Assembly: GCA_001910725.1 (NCBI GenBank)
Contig: MJGA01000117.1
Coordinates: 1 to 25,750 of the forward strand
From: Phanerodontia chrysosporium
Lineage: Eukaryota; Basidiomycota; Agaricomycetes; Polyporales; Phanerochaetaceae
Direction of reading: 5' to 3'
DNA length: 25,750 nt
The position numbers and the translations under genes were made by a program. Position 1 is the first letter of the stretch. Each line of letters opens with the position of its first letter. Under the pieces are notes generated by a model, which saw only the letters and a list, made by a program, of their open reading frames with translations, had not been told where the DNA came from and did not search any database. Below are positions 8,501 to 16,259 of this stretch, piece by piece.

Positions 8501-9383
8501 GCTTCTCGAGCCTCTTGACAGCGGAGTCGACTGCGGCGTCATCCGTAGCCATTTCGACGTCTGCCTGATCCTTCAAGTCGCGTTTGGCCTTATTACGTTG
8601 CTGTTGAGTCAGCGCACGGTTCACCACGAGCATGATGACCGTCGAGGCCAACCGGGGAATGCTCCTCCGGATGTTCTCGTGCTGAGCAACCATAACAGGG
8701 TCCGTTACGAACTTGAGGGGATGGAGTTCCTCTGCAGACGGGACAGTCGCCGGCACCTGCCCTTCGACAGGAGGCCGAACGAATCCCTCGAGGACCTGGT
8801 AACGTTGCTCGAGTTCGTCTTTCCAGTGCGTGTCCGCAGCGGTCAGAACTCGGCGTGTCACCTCCATCGCTTGAAGGCGCGACTCATACCATGCATGCTC
8901 AGCAGCCTTGGTCTCGATGAAACCATCAAGGAGCTTTGCAGCGCAGGCTTTCACGATATCCGGGGCCTTCCCCGGAAAGTCGGGTTTCTGTGACTCCAGA
9001 AACCCTTTCGTGAATTGAATCGCAGGCGTGCTGCCCAGCCCCTTCAGAGGTGAGGGGAGGGTGCCTGCAGCCTTGTGCTGGCGCAGCCGTTCGAGTTGAG
9101 CCGCTATCTCCACACGCTTCGTAGCGTCGTGGTGGATGTCCGTGAGGACTGGGCTCAACGCTACTTGGTAAAGCTTCGGCAACGTCGCAATGACCTCGTC
9201 AAGCGAGGTACAATGCGCGAGGGCCGCTGCGCGACGCTCGTCGAACGTGCCGAAGCTTATCTGCTCGCCGAGCACCACTGAAGCCTGTGAAGGCGACAGC
9301 GCACGGGTGAACGAGGGGAAATGGCCTGTGGATGAAGACGCAGTCGCGCGGACCGCACGGCGAGTAGTGTCTTGGGCGGGCAT
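5583..9383 (-). CDS. ORF1-reverse transcriptase of Penelope-like element 1 (1266 aa, unspliced frame)
   Basis: RT of the Penelope class. Residues 1-312 are a probable coiled-coil ORF1 region. Residues ~313-400 are encoded by a retained 58-nt intron plus a region also read in another frame. The RT follows: SPSDKNLGV (D595), PKVHK (~684-688), the catalytic block GDIVAFYPNIP (D753), LAMGIACSPDLANL (~818-830) and YLDD (855-858, Asp857/858). PKVHK...RPIV, AMG..SP..ANL and the N-terminal DKNLGV block are Penelope hallmarks. No GIY-YIG catalytic pattern is visible in the C-terminal ~300 residues, which fits the telomere-associated EN-lacking group. The start ATG at 9383 lies 24 nt after the upstream pseudo-LTR. 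The frame is intact, with roughly a dozen residue differences from copy 2. Proposed role: target-primed synthesis at chromosome ends. Confidence 0.92.
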   Translation of the reverse strand: MPAQDTTRRAVRATASSSTGHFPSFTRALSPSQASVVLGEQISFGTFDERRAAALAHCTSLDEVIATLPKLYQVALSPVLTDIHHDATKRVEIAAQLERLRQHKAAGTLPSPLKGLGSTPAIQFTKGFLESQKPDFPGKAPDIVKACAAKLLDGFIETKAAEHAWYESRLQAMEVTRRVLTAADTHWKDELEQRYQVLEGFVRPPVEGQVPATVPSAEELHPLKFVTDPVMVAQHENIRRSIPRLASTVIMLVVNRALTQQQRNKAKRDLKDQADVEMATDDAAVDSAVKRLEKQVEGLVSGMKALTNGKGKVSLSSSSRIRVENTHPFVSGQSPSSRPFSLVDHRARHEAQGVQLGKRLRQRQDDGHQGPSRRLRCSSGEAGSPQEGQGEGTREGQEDPEEIVAYVRAAPWRYDAPHSYPDVILMLPAPRAIQLLLERVPLEVKRAARFRSRVFLGPNVTVPEHLQMHVSSSLRYLMYSVPSSNVVREAWEDFKDRFRWRVFFTEKLIDSPNDDDPDFDPDYVVPKARKRFDDGVRTTPAYIELGLRKGDKFVDDYISNVMPSVKATSRSLNLVWLDELKDYLSANKYIVSPSDKNLGVCILQADWATDQTRTLWNDPSNYRKLGSLLEADEIMEEKHERIFRAARLARRLGKRQLAEFLVSKIHGKDAKTAGYTLGQFYGVPKVHKRPVKMRPIVPCHSVSQAPSATYVSKMLKPLVSRQSHVIHGSKHLVRQLESLQLDKHRKAWIVSGDIVAFYPNIPLENCIRVVTQMWRSSPEAEKLSPEERQLFLMSFMTANKRLVIQFGDEYAEQIRGLAMGIACSPDLANLYGSHYENPILARPDMKSKFAFFGRYLDDVLGIVYASSAEEAMSYANEIRYDGVEIEWSVSEYHTPFLDLFLYLDPVEKRLHWKPYSKPLNHRERIPWASHHPKDVKKGTFIGEMSRLATLCSKLEHYRDAISDLSNLYLARGYPDDAVRSWVKAHFSQRWERRLGEPIVRDEVFVLKSHFNPAWSAFNVHGLSEVVVESWLSSLSKLDGANQSQDRTWHAAESTDGSELKIFRQTTLGQFQGEQSSLYPGESRPEGVAGRVGVANVAKPRVTYDPRDVMDVDELVALSEPSFSAHDLSVVWTDNALRVPKSLRIRYAMAEPRLDADPQVNPALHVPLGVEDQVGDLGPASDAESVASGDDGTTNSKPYRICTAKKDSGIVQEDLDIRSVGFHDRAWLVSQKKIRNLGDIVNSWKKDIIQAALNSDSAQHMHVDEWQ
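8174..9383 (-). CDS. Alternative spliced ORF1 product of element 1 (383 aa, basic tail)
   Basis: Exons 9383-8448 and 8389-8174 (minus strand) are separated by a 58-nt intron beginning GTGAGT and ending CTCAG. Because 58 is not a multiple of three, splicing shifts the frame. The shared 312-residue N-terminal region is then followed by 71 new residues that are Ser/Ala/Lys-rich and end in a run of GKGK and KKTQKK before TAG. The spliced frame looks like genuine protein, a basic nucleic-acid-binding tail, whereas the unspliced frame through the same DNA is Gln/Arg/Gly-rich. Reading through without splicing leads to the RT. The same arrangement is preserved in element 2. The spliced form is inferred. 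Confidence 0.65.
8390..8447 (-). other. Predicted 58-nt intron within element 1 ORF
   Basis: Minus strand: donor AAG/GTGAGT at 8447, acceptor TCTCAG/GAC at 8390. Its length and sites match the host introns in this window. It contains no in-frame stop, so retention leaves the 1266-codon frame open. Confidence 0.7.
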
Positions 9384-9407
9384 GGTGAAGAGTGCTTACT
9401 CGATTGA

Positions 9408-10357
9408 TTAGGGTTTGGGGGGCGCGAGACGCGAGCGTAGCGAGCGGCGAGCGCGGAATGCTTCACAGGAAAACCGAAGGCAGCCGACACTGTTGTGTCG
9501 CGCTGAGCTTTCGTCGTGAAGACTCATCAGCGGTTTCCTACTGGGATATATACCCCTTGCAACCGCCAGGCCCGAAGGGACTGGCGGGCCGACGAGAGGC
9601 GAAATGTCGCTCGTCGGCTGTAATGCGATTGGTGCGGAGAAAAGTCTCCCCGAGGTCGGGAGCAACGGATCCCCTTAAGGGACTCTTTCTCGGCAAAAGT
9701 ACGAAGGTTTTGTATGTACAGATCATGCGGAAGGGGCCAACAACACCCCAACGAGCAGCGGACTACCGAAAAGTCACCTTTCGAAGTCTCGAGATCTCGA
9801 TCTGATCGGATCAACGCCACAAAGTGCCCGGACGAAGTCCGGCACGCGGCTACCCCGGCGAAAGTCTCCCGAACCTAGCGGAGTCAGTTCGGAGCCGACC
9901 CGGATTCGGGCCGGTTATTAACACGCGCATCGAATCCAGAGTTAACCGCATCCCTGGGTCGAAGATCACATGATCACAAACGCTATTAGCAGCCACGAGA
10001 CGGACACGTGGAACACGTGCGCGGCCATCACGGCGATCACCGAAGCACCCACGCCACGAAGGCGGGCGCTCACTGCATCCATTGAATAATGACGCTGTAC
10101 AACAAAATACTCTATAACTGCTGGCTGTACCGTTCAACGGGTACAACTCCGCTCCAGGGGGTTTAGGCCTGTGAGGGAGACGCTAATGAATATTTAGGCT
10201 TAGGGCTTAGGTTAGGGGTTTTGGGTTTGAACCAAAGTGTATGCCGCTAAGTAAATATCCTCTGACCATTACGGCCAGCAGTTATCGAATCGCATTACTG
10301 CCATTCGTCCACGTGCATGTGTTGAGCAGAGTCACTGTTCAATGCTGCTTGAATGAT
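9408..10357 (-). repeat. Pseudo-LTR 2 (5' end of element 1)
   Basis: A full 950-bp copy, matching pseudo-LTR 1 at every base I compared, including positions where copies 3 and 4 differ. It ends at GAATGAT, inside what would be the ORF C-terminus, and is followed directly by telomeric repeats. It behaves as the 5' leader of element 1 and carries the promoter-proximal ribozyme. Confidence 0.9.
9467..9539 (-). ncRNA. Hammerhead ribozyme, pseudo-LTR 2
   Basis: Same core and stems as the copy at 4755-4827 (offset 4712). Predicted cleavage lies between 9477 and 9476. Together with the 4765/4764 site it would release a 4712-nt unit RNA. Confidence 0.85.
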
Positions 10358-10380
10358 TTAGGGTTTAGGGTTTAGGGTTT
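10357..10380 (+). repeat. Short TTTAGGG tract at the junction between the two elements
   Basis: Three TTTAGGG units and a partial fourth lie between the 5' end of element 1 and the 3' end of element 2. The G-rich strand runs left to right. This is the expected scar of telomere addition to element 1 followed by priming of element 2 from that end. The last nine bases overlap the start of pseudo-LTR 3. Confidence 0.9.
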
Positions 10381-11321
10381 GGGGGGCGCGAGACGCGAGC
10401 GTAGCGAGCGGCGAGCGCGGAATGCTTCACAGGAAAACCGAAGGCAGCCGACACTGTTGTGTCGCGCTGAGCTTTCGTCGTGAAGACTCATCAGCGGTTT
10501 CCTACTGGGATATATACCCCTTGCAACCGCCAGGCCCGAAGGGACTGGCGGGCCGACGAGAGGCGAAATGTCGCTCGTCGGCTGTAATGCGATTGGTGCG
10601 GAGAAAAGTCTCCCCGAGGTCGGGAGCAACGAATCCCCTTAAGGGACTCTTTCTCGGCAAAAGTACGAAGGTTTTGTATGTACAGATCATGCGGAAGGGG
10701 CCAACAACACCCCAACGAGCAGCGGACTACCGAAAAGTCACCTTTCGAAGTCTCGAGATCTCGATCTGATCGGATCAACGCCACAAAGTGCCCGGACGAA
10801 GTCCGGCACGCAGCCACCCCGGCGAAAGTCTCCCGAACCTAGCGGAGTCAGTTCGGAGCCGACCCGGATTCGGGCCGGTTATTAACATGCGCATCGAATC
10901 CAGAGTTAACCGCAGCCCTGGGTCGAAGATCACATGATCACAAACGCTATTAGCAGCCACGAGACGGACACGTGGGACACGTGCGCGGCCATCATGGCAA
11001 TCACCGAAGCGCCCACGCCACGAAGGCGGGCGCTCACTGCATCCATTAAATAATGACGCTGTACAACAAAATACTCTATAACTGCTGGCTGTACCGTTCA
11101 ACGGGTACAACTCCGCTCCAGGGGGTTTAGGCCTGTGAGGGAGACGCTAATGAATATTTAGGCTTAGGGCTTAGGCTAGGGGTTTTGGGTTTGAACCAAA
11201 GTGTATGCCGCTAAGTAAATATCCTCTGACCATTACGGCCAGCAGTTATCGAATCGCATTACTGCCATTCGTCCACGTGCATGTGTTGAACAGAGTCACT
11301 GTTCAATGCTGCTTGAATGAT
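10372..11321 (-). repeat. Pseudo-LTR 3 (3' end of element 2)
   Basis: Full-length copy. It differs from copies 1 and 2 at scattered sites (for example CGAATCCCC instead of CGGATCCCC, CAGCCACC instead of CGGCTACC, and ATCATGGCAATC instead of ATCACGGCGATC) but shares these variants with copy 4. Confidence 0.9.
10431..10503 (-). ncRNA. Hammerhead ribozyme, pseudo-LTR 3
   Basis: Core and stems identical to the copy at 4755-4827 (offset 5676), with CUGAUGA, GAAA, stem II GUC/GAC and the UU cleavage dinucleotide. Predicted cleavage lies between 10441 and 10440. Confidence 0.85.
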
Positions 11322-14300
11322 GTCCTTTTTCCAGCTATTGACTATGTCCCCGAGATTGCGAATTTTCTTTCGGGAGACAAGCCAGGCGCGGTCGTGGAAT
11401 CCAACGGACCGTATATCCAGATCCTCCTGGACGATTCCCGAGTCCTTCTTCGCCGTACAAATACGATAGGGCTTACTATTCGTTGTGCCGTCATCTCCGC
11501 TAGCAACCGACTCCGCATCTGAGGCGGGTCCGAGGTCACCGACCTGGTCCTCCACTCCCAAAGGTACATGGAGGGCAGGATTTACCTGCGGATCCGCATC
11601 TAACCGAGGCTCGGCCATTGCGTATCGTATTCGTAGGGATTTAGGTACTCGTAACGCGTTGTCAGTCCACACAACACTGAGGTCGTGTGCCGAGAAGCTG
11701 GGTTCGCTGAGAGCAACAAGCTCGTCAACGTCCATGACATCCCTGGGATCGTAGGTCACACGGGGTTTCGCAACATTGGCTACGCCCACTCGGCCGGCCA
11801 CCCCTTCAGGGCGACTCTCACCGGGATATAGACTGCTCTGCTCGCCTTGGAACTGACCGAGAGTCGTCTGCCGAAAGATCTTCAGCTCGGACCCATCAGT
11901 GCTCTCCGCGGCGTGCCACGTACGGTCCTGAGATTGATTAGCTCCGTCGAGCTTACTCAGGCTGGACAACCAGGATTCAACGACGACTTCAGACAAGCCG
12001 TGGACGTTGAACGCAGACCAAGCGGGATTGAAGTGGGATTTAAGCACAAAGACTTCATCCCGTACGATTGGTTCACCAAGCCTTCGTTCCCATCTTTGTG
12101 AAAAGTGAGCTTTAACCCAACTCCTCACCGCATCGTCTGGATACCCACGTGCCAAGTACAGATTACTCAGGTCGGATATGGCGTCTCTGTAGTGTTCCAG
12201 TTTACTACAAAGCGTGGCCAGACGAGACATCTCGCCAATAAAGGTGCCTTTCTTAACATCTTTCGGGTGGTGAGATGCCCATGGTATGCGTTCACGGTGG
12301 TTCAGTGGTTTAGAATAAGGTTTCCAATGTAACCTCTTCTCGACTGGATCGAGATAGAGGAAAAGATCCAAGAACGGAGTGTGGTACTCCGACACTGACC
12401 ACTCGATTTCGACGCCGTCGTAGCGAATCTCGTTCGCGTACGACATAGCCTCCTCTGCTGACGAAGCGTAGACTATGCCGAGTACGTCGTCCAGATACCG
12501 ACCGAAGAAGGCAAACTTCGATTTCATGTCGGGTCTGGCGAGTATAGGGTTCTCGTAGTGAGAACCGTAGAGGTTAGCCAAGTCTGGACTACAGGCAATG
12601 CCCATAGCCAGGCCCCGGATCTGCTCCGCATACTCGTCGCCGAATTGTATAACGAGCCGCTTGTTAGCAGTCATGAAGGACATCAGGAAAAGCTGACGTT
12701 CTTCTGGGGAAAGCTTCTCCGCCTCGGGGCTGTTCCGCCACATTTGTGTGACTACTCGGATACAGTTCTCTAGGGGGATATTCGGATAGAAGGCGACTAT
12801 ATCGCCTGAAACAATCCACGCTTTCCTGTGCTTATCAAGCTGCAACGACTCAAGCTGCCTCACGAGATGTTTAGAACCGTGAATTACGTGCGGCTGACGC
12901 GACACGAGTGGCTTGAGCATTTTAGAAACATATGTAGCGGAGGGGGCTTGCGAGACAGAATGACACGGGACGATAGGCCGCATTTTGACCGGTCGCTTGT
13001 GTACCTTAGGTACGCCATAGAATTGGCCGAGCGTATAGCCCGCTGTCTTCGCATCCTTCCCATGGATCTTTGATACAAGGAATTCCGCCAACTGACGCTT
13101 CCCAAGCCGCCTAGCAAGTCTGGCAGCGCGGAAGATCCGTTCGTGTTTCTCTTCCATAATCTCATCCGCCTCCAACAGTGATCCGAGCTTACGGTAGTTG
13201 GAGGGGTCGTTCCAGAGAGTACGGGTCTGATCAGTCGCCCAGTCGGCCTGCAAGATGCATACGCCGAGATTCTTATCAGAAGGACTAACGATATATTTGT
13301 TAGCACTCAAGTAGTCCTTGAGCTCGTCCAGCCAAACCAAGTTCAGGCTACGAGAAGTGGCTTTTACGCTTGGCATGACGTTCGAGATATATTCGTCCAC
13401 GAACTTGTCGCCTTTGCGAAGGCCGAGCTCAATGTACGCAGGTGTGGTGCGAACACCGTCATCAAAGCGCTTGCGCGCCTTGGGCACCACGAAGTCTGGG
13501 TCGAAGTCAGTGTCGTCGTCGTTTGGGGAGTCAATGAGTTTCTCAGTGAAGAAAACTCGCCACCTGAAGCGGTCTTTAAAGTCTTCCCATGCCTCACGCA
13601 CTACGTTCGATGACGGGACGGAGTACATTAAATAACGGAGGCTAGACGATACATGCATTTGAAGATGTTCCGGTACAGTTACATGAGGTCCAAGAAAAAC
13701 TCTCGAACGGAATCTCGCTGCACGCTTCACTTCAAGCGGCACTCGCTCGAGGAGCAACTGAATGGCACGGGGTGCCGGAAGCATCAGAATCACGTCGGGG
13801 TAGGAGTGAGGAGCATCGTACCTCCAAGGGGCCGCGCGAACGTATGCGACTATTTCTTCTGGGTCTTCTTGCCCTTCCCTTGTTCCTTCCCCTTGCCCTT
13901 CTTGAGGCGATCCAGCCTCGCCGCTGCTGCAGCGGAGTCGCCGGGACGGGCCTTGATGGCCGACGTCTTGCCTTTGCCGGAGTCGCTTGCCGAGCTGGAC
14001 ACCTTGCGCTTCGTGCCTTGCGCGGTGGTCGACAAGCGAGAAGGGCCGGCTTGAGGGGCTCTGTCCTGAGACGAAAGGATGAGTATCTTCGACGCGAGTT
14101 CGCGAAGAAGATGAGAAACTCACCTTGCCCTTGCCGTTCGTGAGCGCCTTCATGCCCGAGACGAGACCCTCGACTTGCTTCTCGAGCCTCTTGACAGCGG
14201 AGTCGACTGCGGTGTCATCCGTAGCCATTTCGACGTCCGCCTGATCCTTCAAGTCGCGCTTGGCCTTATTACGTTGCTGTTGAGTCAGCGCACGGTTCAC

Positions 14301-15059
14301 CACGAGCATGATGACCGTCGAGGCCAACCGGGGAATGCTCCTCCGGATGTTCTCGTGCTGAGCAACCATAACAGGGTCCGTTACGAACTTGAGGGGATGG
14401 AGTTCCTCTGCAGACGGGACGGTCGCCGGCACCTGCCCTTCGACAGGAGGCCGAACGAATCCCTCGAGGACCTGGTAACGTTGCTCGAGCTCGTCTTTCC
14501 AGTGCGTGTCCGCAGCGGTCAGAACTCGGCGTGTCACCTCCATCGCTTGAAGGCGCGACTCATACCATGCGTGCTCAGCAGCCTTGGTCTCGATGAAACC
14601 GTCAAGGAGCTTTGCAGCGCAGGCCTTCACGATATCCGGGGCTTTCCCCGGAAAATCGGGCTTCTGTGACTCCAGAAACCCTTTCGTGAATTGAATCGCA
14701 GGCGTGCTGCCCAGCCCCTTCAGAGGTGAGGGGAGGGTGCCTGCAGCCTTGTGCTGGCGCAGCCGTTCGAGTTGAGCCGCTATCTCCACACGCTTCGTAG
14801 CGTCGTGGTGGATGTCCGTGAGGACTGGGCTCAACGCTACTTGGTAAAGCTTTGGCAACGTCGCAATGACCTCGTCAAGCGAGGTGCAATGCGCGAGGGC
14901 CGCTGCGCGACGCTCGTCAAACGTGCCGAAGCTGATCTGCTCGCCGAGCACCACTGAAGCCTGTGAAGGCGACAGCGCACGGGTGAACGAGGGGAAATGG
15001 CCTGTGGATGAAGACGCAGTCGCGCGGACCGCACGGCGAGTAGTGTCTTGGGCGGGCAT
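11259..15059 (-). CDS. ORF1-reverse transcriptase of Penelope-like element 2 (1266 aa)
   Basis: Same length and domain order as the ORF at 5583-9383: coiled-coil ORF1 region, intron-derived segment, SPSDKNLGV, PKVHK, the catalytic GDIVAFYPNIP, LAMGIACSPDLANL and YLDD. No GIY-YIG nuclease is seen. About a dozen amino-acid changes separate the copies, several of them clustered in the intron and dual-frame region and in the segment before DKNLGV. All catalytic residues are retained. Two intact frames in tandem argue that the family is, or very recently was, active. The start ATG at 15059 again lies 24 nt inside the upstream pseudo-LTR boundary. Confidence 0.92.
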   Translation of the reverse strand: MPAQDTTRRAVRATASSSTGHFPSFTRALSPSQASVVLGEQISFGTFDERRAAALAHCTSLDEVIATLPKLYQVALSPVLTDIHHDATKRVEIAAQLERLRQHKAAGTLPSPLKGLGSTPAIQFTKGFLESQKPDFPGKAPDIVKACAAKLLDGFIETKAAEHAWYESRLQAMEVTRRVLTAADTHWKDELEQRYQVLEGFVRPPVEGQVPATVPSAEELHPLKFVTDPVMVAQHENIRRSIPRLASTVIMLVVNRALTQQQRNKAKRDLKDQADVEMATDDTAVDSAVKRLEKQVEGLVSGMKALTNGKGKVSFSSSSRTRVEDTHPFVSGQSPSSRPFSLVDHRARHEAQGVQLGKRLRQRQDVGHQGPSRRLRCSSGEAGSPQEGQGEGTREGQEDPEEIVAYVRAAPWRYDAPHSYPDVILMLPAPRAIQLLLERVPLEVKRAARFRSRVFLGPHVTVPEHLQMHVSSSLRYLMYSVPSSNVVREAWEDFKDRFRWRVFFTEKLIDSPNDDDTDFDPDFVVPKARKRFDDGVRTTPAYIELGLRKGDKFVDEYISNVMPSVKATSRSLNLVWLDELKDYLSANKYIVSPSDKNLGVCILQADWATDQTRTLWNDPSNYRKLGSLLEADEIMEEKHERIFRAARLARRLGKRQLAEFLVSKIHGKDAKTAGYTLGQFYGVPKVHKRPVKMRPIVPCHSVSQAPSATYVSKMLKPLVSRQPHVIHGSKHLVRQLESLQLDKHRKAWIVSGDIVAFYPNIPLENCIRVVTQMWRNSPEAEKLSPEERQLFLMSFMTANKRLVIQFGDEYAEQIRGLAMGIACSPDLANLYGSHYENPILARPDMKSKFAFFGRYLDDVLGIVYASSAEEAMSYANEIRYDGVEIEWSVSEYHTPFLDLFLYLDPVEKRLHWKPYSKPLNHRERIPWASHHPKDVKKGTFIGEMSRLATLCSKLEHYRDAISDLSNLYLARGYPDDAVRSWVKAHFSQRWERRLGEPIVRDEVFVLKSHFNPAWSAFNVHGLSEVVVESWLSSLSKLDGANQSQDRTWHAAESTDGSELKIFRQTTLGQFQGEQSSLYPGESRPEGVAGRVGVANVAKPRVTYDPRDVMDVDELVALSEPSFSAHDLSVVWTDNALRVPKSLRIRYAMAEPRLDADPQVNPALHVPLGVEDQVGDLGPASDAESVASGDDGTTNSKPYRICTAKKDSGIVQEDLDIRSVGFHDRAWLVSRKKIRNLGDIVNSWKKDIIQAALNSDSVQHMHVDEWQ
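13850..15059 (-). CDS. Alternative spliced ORF1 product of element 2 (383 aa)
   Basis: Exons 15059-14124 and 14065-13850, joined across a 58-nt intron (14066-14123), encode the shared N-terminal region plus a 71-residue basic tail ending KKTQKK. Compared with element 1 the tail differs only by Thr to Ser (KGKTT to KGKTS). The same base change in the unspliced frame gives Asp to Val, a more radical change. That suggests the spliced frame is the better-conserved one here, on very few substitutions. Confidence 0.65.
14066..14123 (-). other. Predicted 58-nt intron within element 2 ORF
   Basis: Donor GTGAGT and acceptor CTCAG are conserved with element 1, while several bases inside differ, giving three amino-acid changes in the unspliced frame. 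Conserved splice sites with a drifting interior are typical of a real intron. Confidence 0.7.
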
Positions 15060-15083
15060 GGTGAAGAGTGCTTACTCGATTGA

Positions 15084-15739
15084 TTAGGGTTTGGGGGGCG
15101 CGAGACGCGAGCGTAGCGAGCGGCGAGCGCGGAATGCTTCACAGGAAAACCGAAGGCAGCCGACACTGTTGTGTCGCGCTGAGCTTTCGTCGTGAAGACT
15201 CATCAGCGGTTTCCTACTGGGATATATACCCCTTGCAACCGCCAGGCCCGAAGGGACTGGCGGGCCGACGAGAGGCGAAATGTCGCTCGTCGGCTGTAAT
15301 GCGATTGGTGCGGAGAAAAGTCTCCCCGAGGTCGGGAGCAACGAATCCCCTTAAGGGACTCTTTCTCGGCAAAAGTACGAAGGTTTTGTATGTACAGATC
15401 ATGCGGAAGGGGCCAACAACACCCCAACGAGCAGCGGACTACCGAAAAGTCACCTTTCGAAGTCTCGAGATCTCGATCTGATCGGATCAACGCCACAAAG
15501 TGCCCGGACGAAGTCCGGCACGCAGCCACCCCGGCGAAAGTCTCCCGAACCTAGCGGAGTCAGTTCGGAGCCGACCCGGATTCGGGCCGGTTATTAACAT
15601 GCGCATCGAATCCAGAGTTAACCGCAGCCCTGGGTCGAAGATCACATGATCACAAACGCTATTAGCAGCCACGAGACGGACACGTGGGACACGTGCGCGG
15701 CCATCATGGCAATCACCGAAGCGCCCACGCCACGAAGGC
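15084..15739 (-). repeat. Pseudo-LTR 4 (truncated 5' end of element 2)
   Basis: A 656-bp copy sharing the pseudo-LTR 3 variants. It is cut at CGAAGGC and capped by TTTAGGG repeats. Confidence 0.9.
15143..15215 (-). ncRNA. Hammerhead ribozyme, pseudo-LTR 4
   Basis: Core and stems identical to the copy at 4755-4827 (offset 10388). Predicted cleavage lies between 15153 and 15152. The ribozyme survives although this pseudo-LTR is truncated. Confidence 0.85.
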
Positions 15740-15880
15740 TTAGGGTTTAGGGTTTTAGGGTTTAGGGTTTAGGGTTTAGGGTTTAGGGTTTAGGGTTTAG
15801 GGTTTAGGGTTTAGGTTTAGGGTTTAGGGTTTAGGTTTAGGGTTTAGGTTTAGGTTTAGGGTTTAGGGTTAGGGTTTAGG
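15740..15880 (+). repeat. Telomeric TTTAGGG tract (interstitial)
   Basis: About 141 bp of TTTAGGG with occasional TTTAGG, TTAGGG and TTTTAGGG variants. The G-rich strand reads 5' to 3' rightward, as at a right-hand chromosome terminus. It joins directly to truncated pseudo-LTR 4 on the left and to non-telomeric DNA on the right through a shared AGG. Confidence 0.97.
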
Positions 15881-16025
15881 CTTTGGCTTTTATTTTTGCG
15901 AAATAAGAGGGGTATCCCGACACATTTCCAACCTATGTGAAATTATGGAACGTGGAAATCCATGAATGGGATCGGTTATGTATGCTGCAAGCATGAGATC
16001 AAACTTATGAAACGTGACTGAATCT

Positions 16026-16259
16026 CCGATGGCTGCTCGAGCAGCGATCGGAAACGGTCCAGTCATGGCAGGTAACACTGCGTAGAACCAGTGTTACCGT
16101 CCGATCACTGCTCGAACAGCGATCGGGTGGCGACAGCTGATGAGATTGGTAGGACCACCCGATTGCTGTTCGAGCAGCGATCGGGAAGCACCGACAATCG
16201 AAGGCAGCAAAGGAGCGAGTATACCCATGAGCCCCGATCGCTGCTCGAGGAGCGATCGG
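16026..16259. repeat. TCGA-palindrome cassette B, copy 1 (4 palindromes)
   Basis: 26-bp palindromes lie at 16026-16051, 16101-16126, 16159-16184 and 16234-16259. Each is of the type CCGATCGCTGCTC followed by its reverse complement. Individual copies carry one to three mismatches, usually in one arm. Confidence 0.9.

Larger units (their letters stand above)
4696..10357 (-). mobile_element. Penelope-like element copy 1 (EN-lacking, Coprina-type), with both pseudo-LTRs
   Basis: The element is read on the minus strand: 5' pseudo-LTR (9408-10357), a 24-nt leader, the 1266-codon ORF (5583-9383), then the 3' pseudo-LTR (4696-5645, overlapping the last ~21 codons). The RNA 3' end reads CCCCCCAAACCCTAA, complementary to TTTAGGG telomeric DNA. 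That is the arrangement expected if a telomeric 3' end primes reverse transcription, as proposed for endonuclease-deficient Penelope-like elements. The left flank is the broken gene A1 and the right flank is three TTTAGGG repeats. The two pseudo-LTRs appear identical where I compared them, and the ORF is intact, so the insertion looks recent. No GIY-YIG endonuclease follows the RT. No target-site duplication is visible. Confidence 0.85.
10372..15739 (-). mobile_element. Penelope-like element copy 2 (5' pseudo-LTR truncated)
   Basis: Same layout as element 1: truncated 5' pseudo-LTR (15084-15739), ORF 11259-15059, and 3' pseudo-LTR (10372-11321). The 5' pseudo-LTR stops at CGAAGGC, about 294 bp short of the element 1 version, and TTTAGGG repeats follow at once. 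This looks like terminal erosion or incomplete synthesis followed by telomere addition. As the distal copy it should have arrived after element 1. Confidence 0.85.

Noticed and set aside
5583..9383. LTR retrotransposon or non-LTR LINE
   Set aside because: No gag-protease-integrase or AP endonuclease. The DKNLGV, PKVHK and AMG..SP..ANL motifs and telomere-like ends fit the Penelope class.
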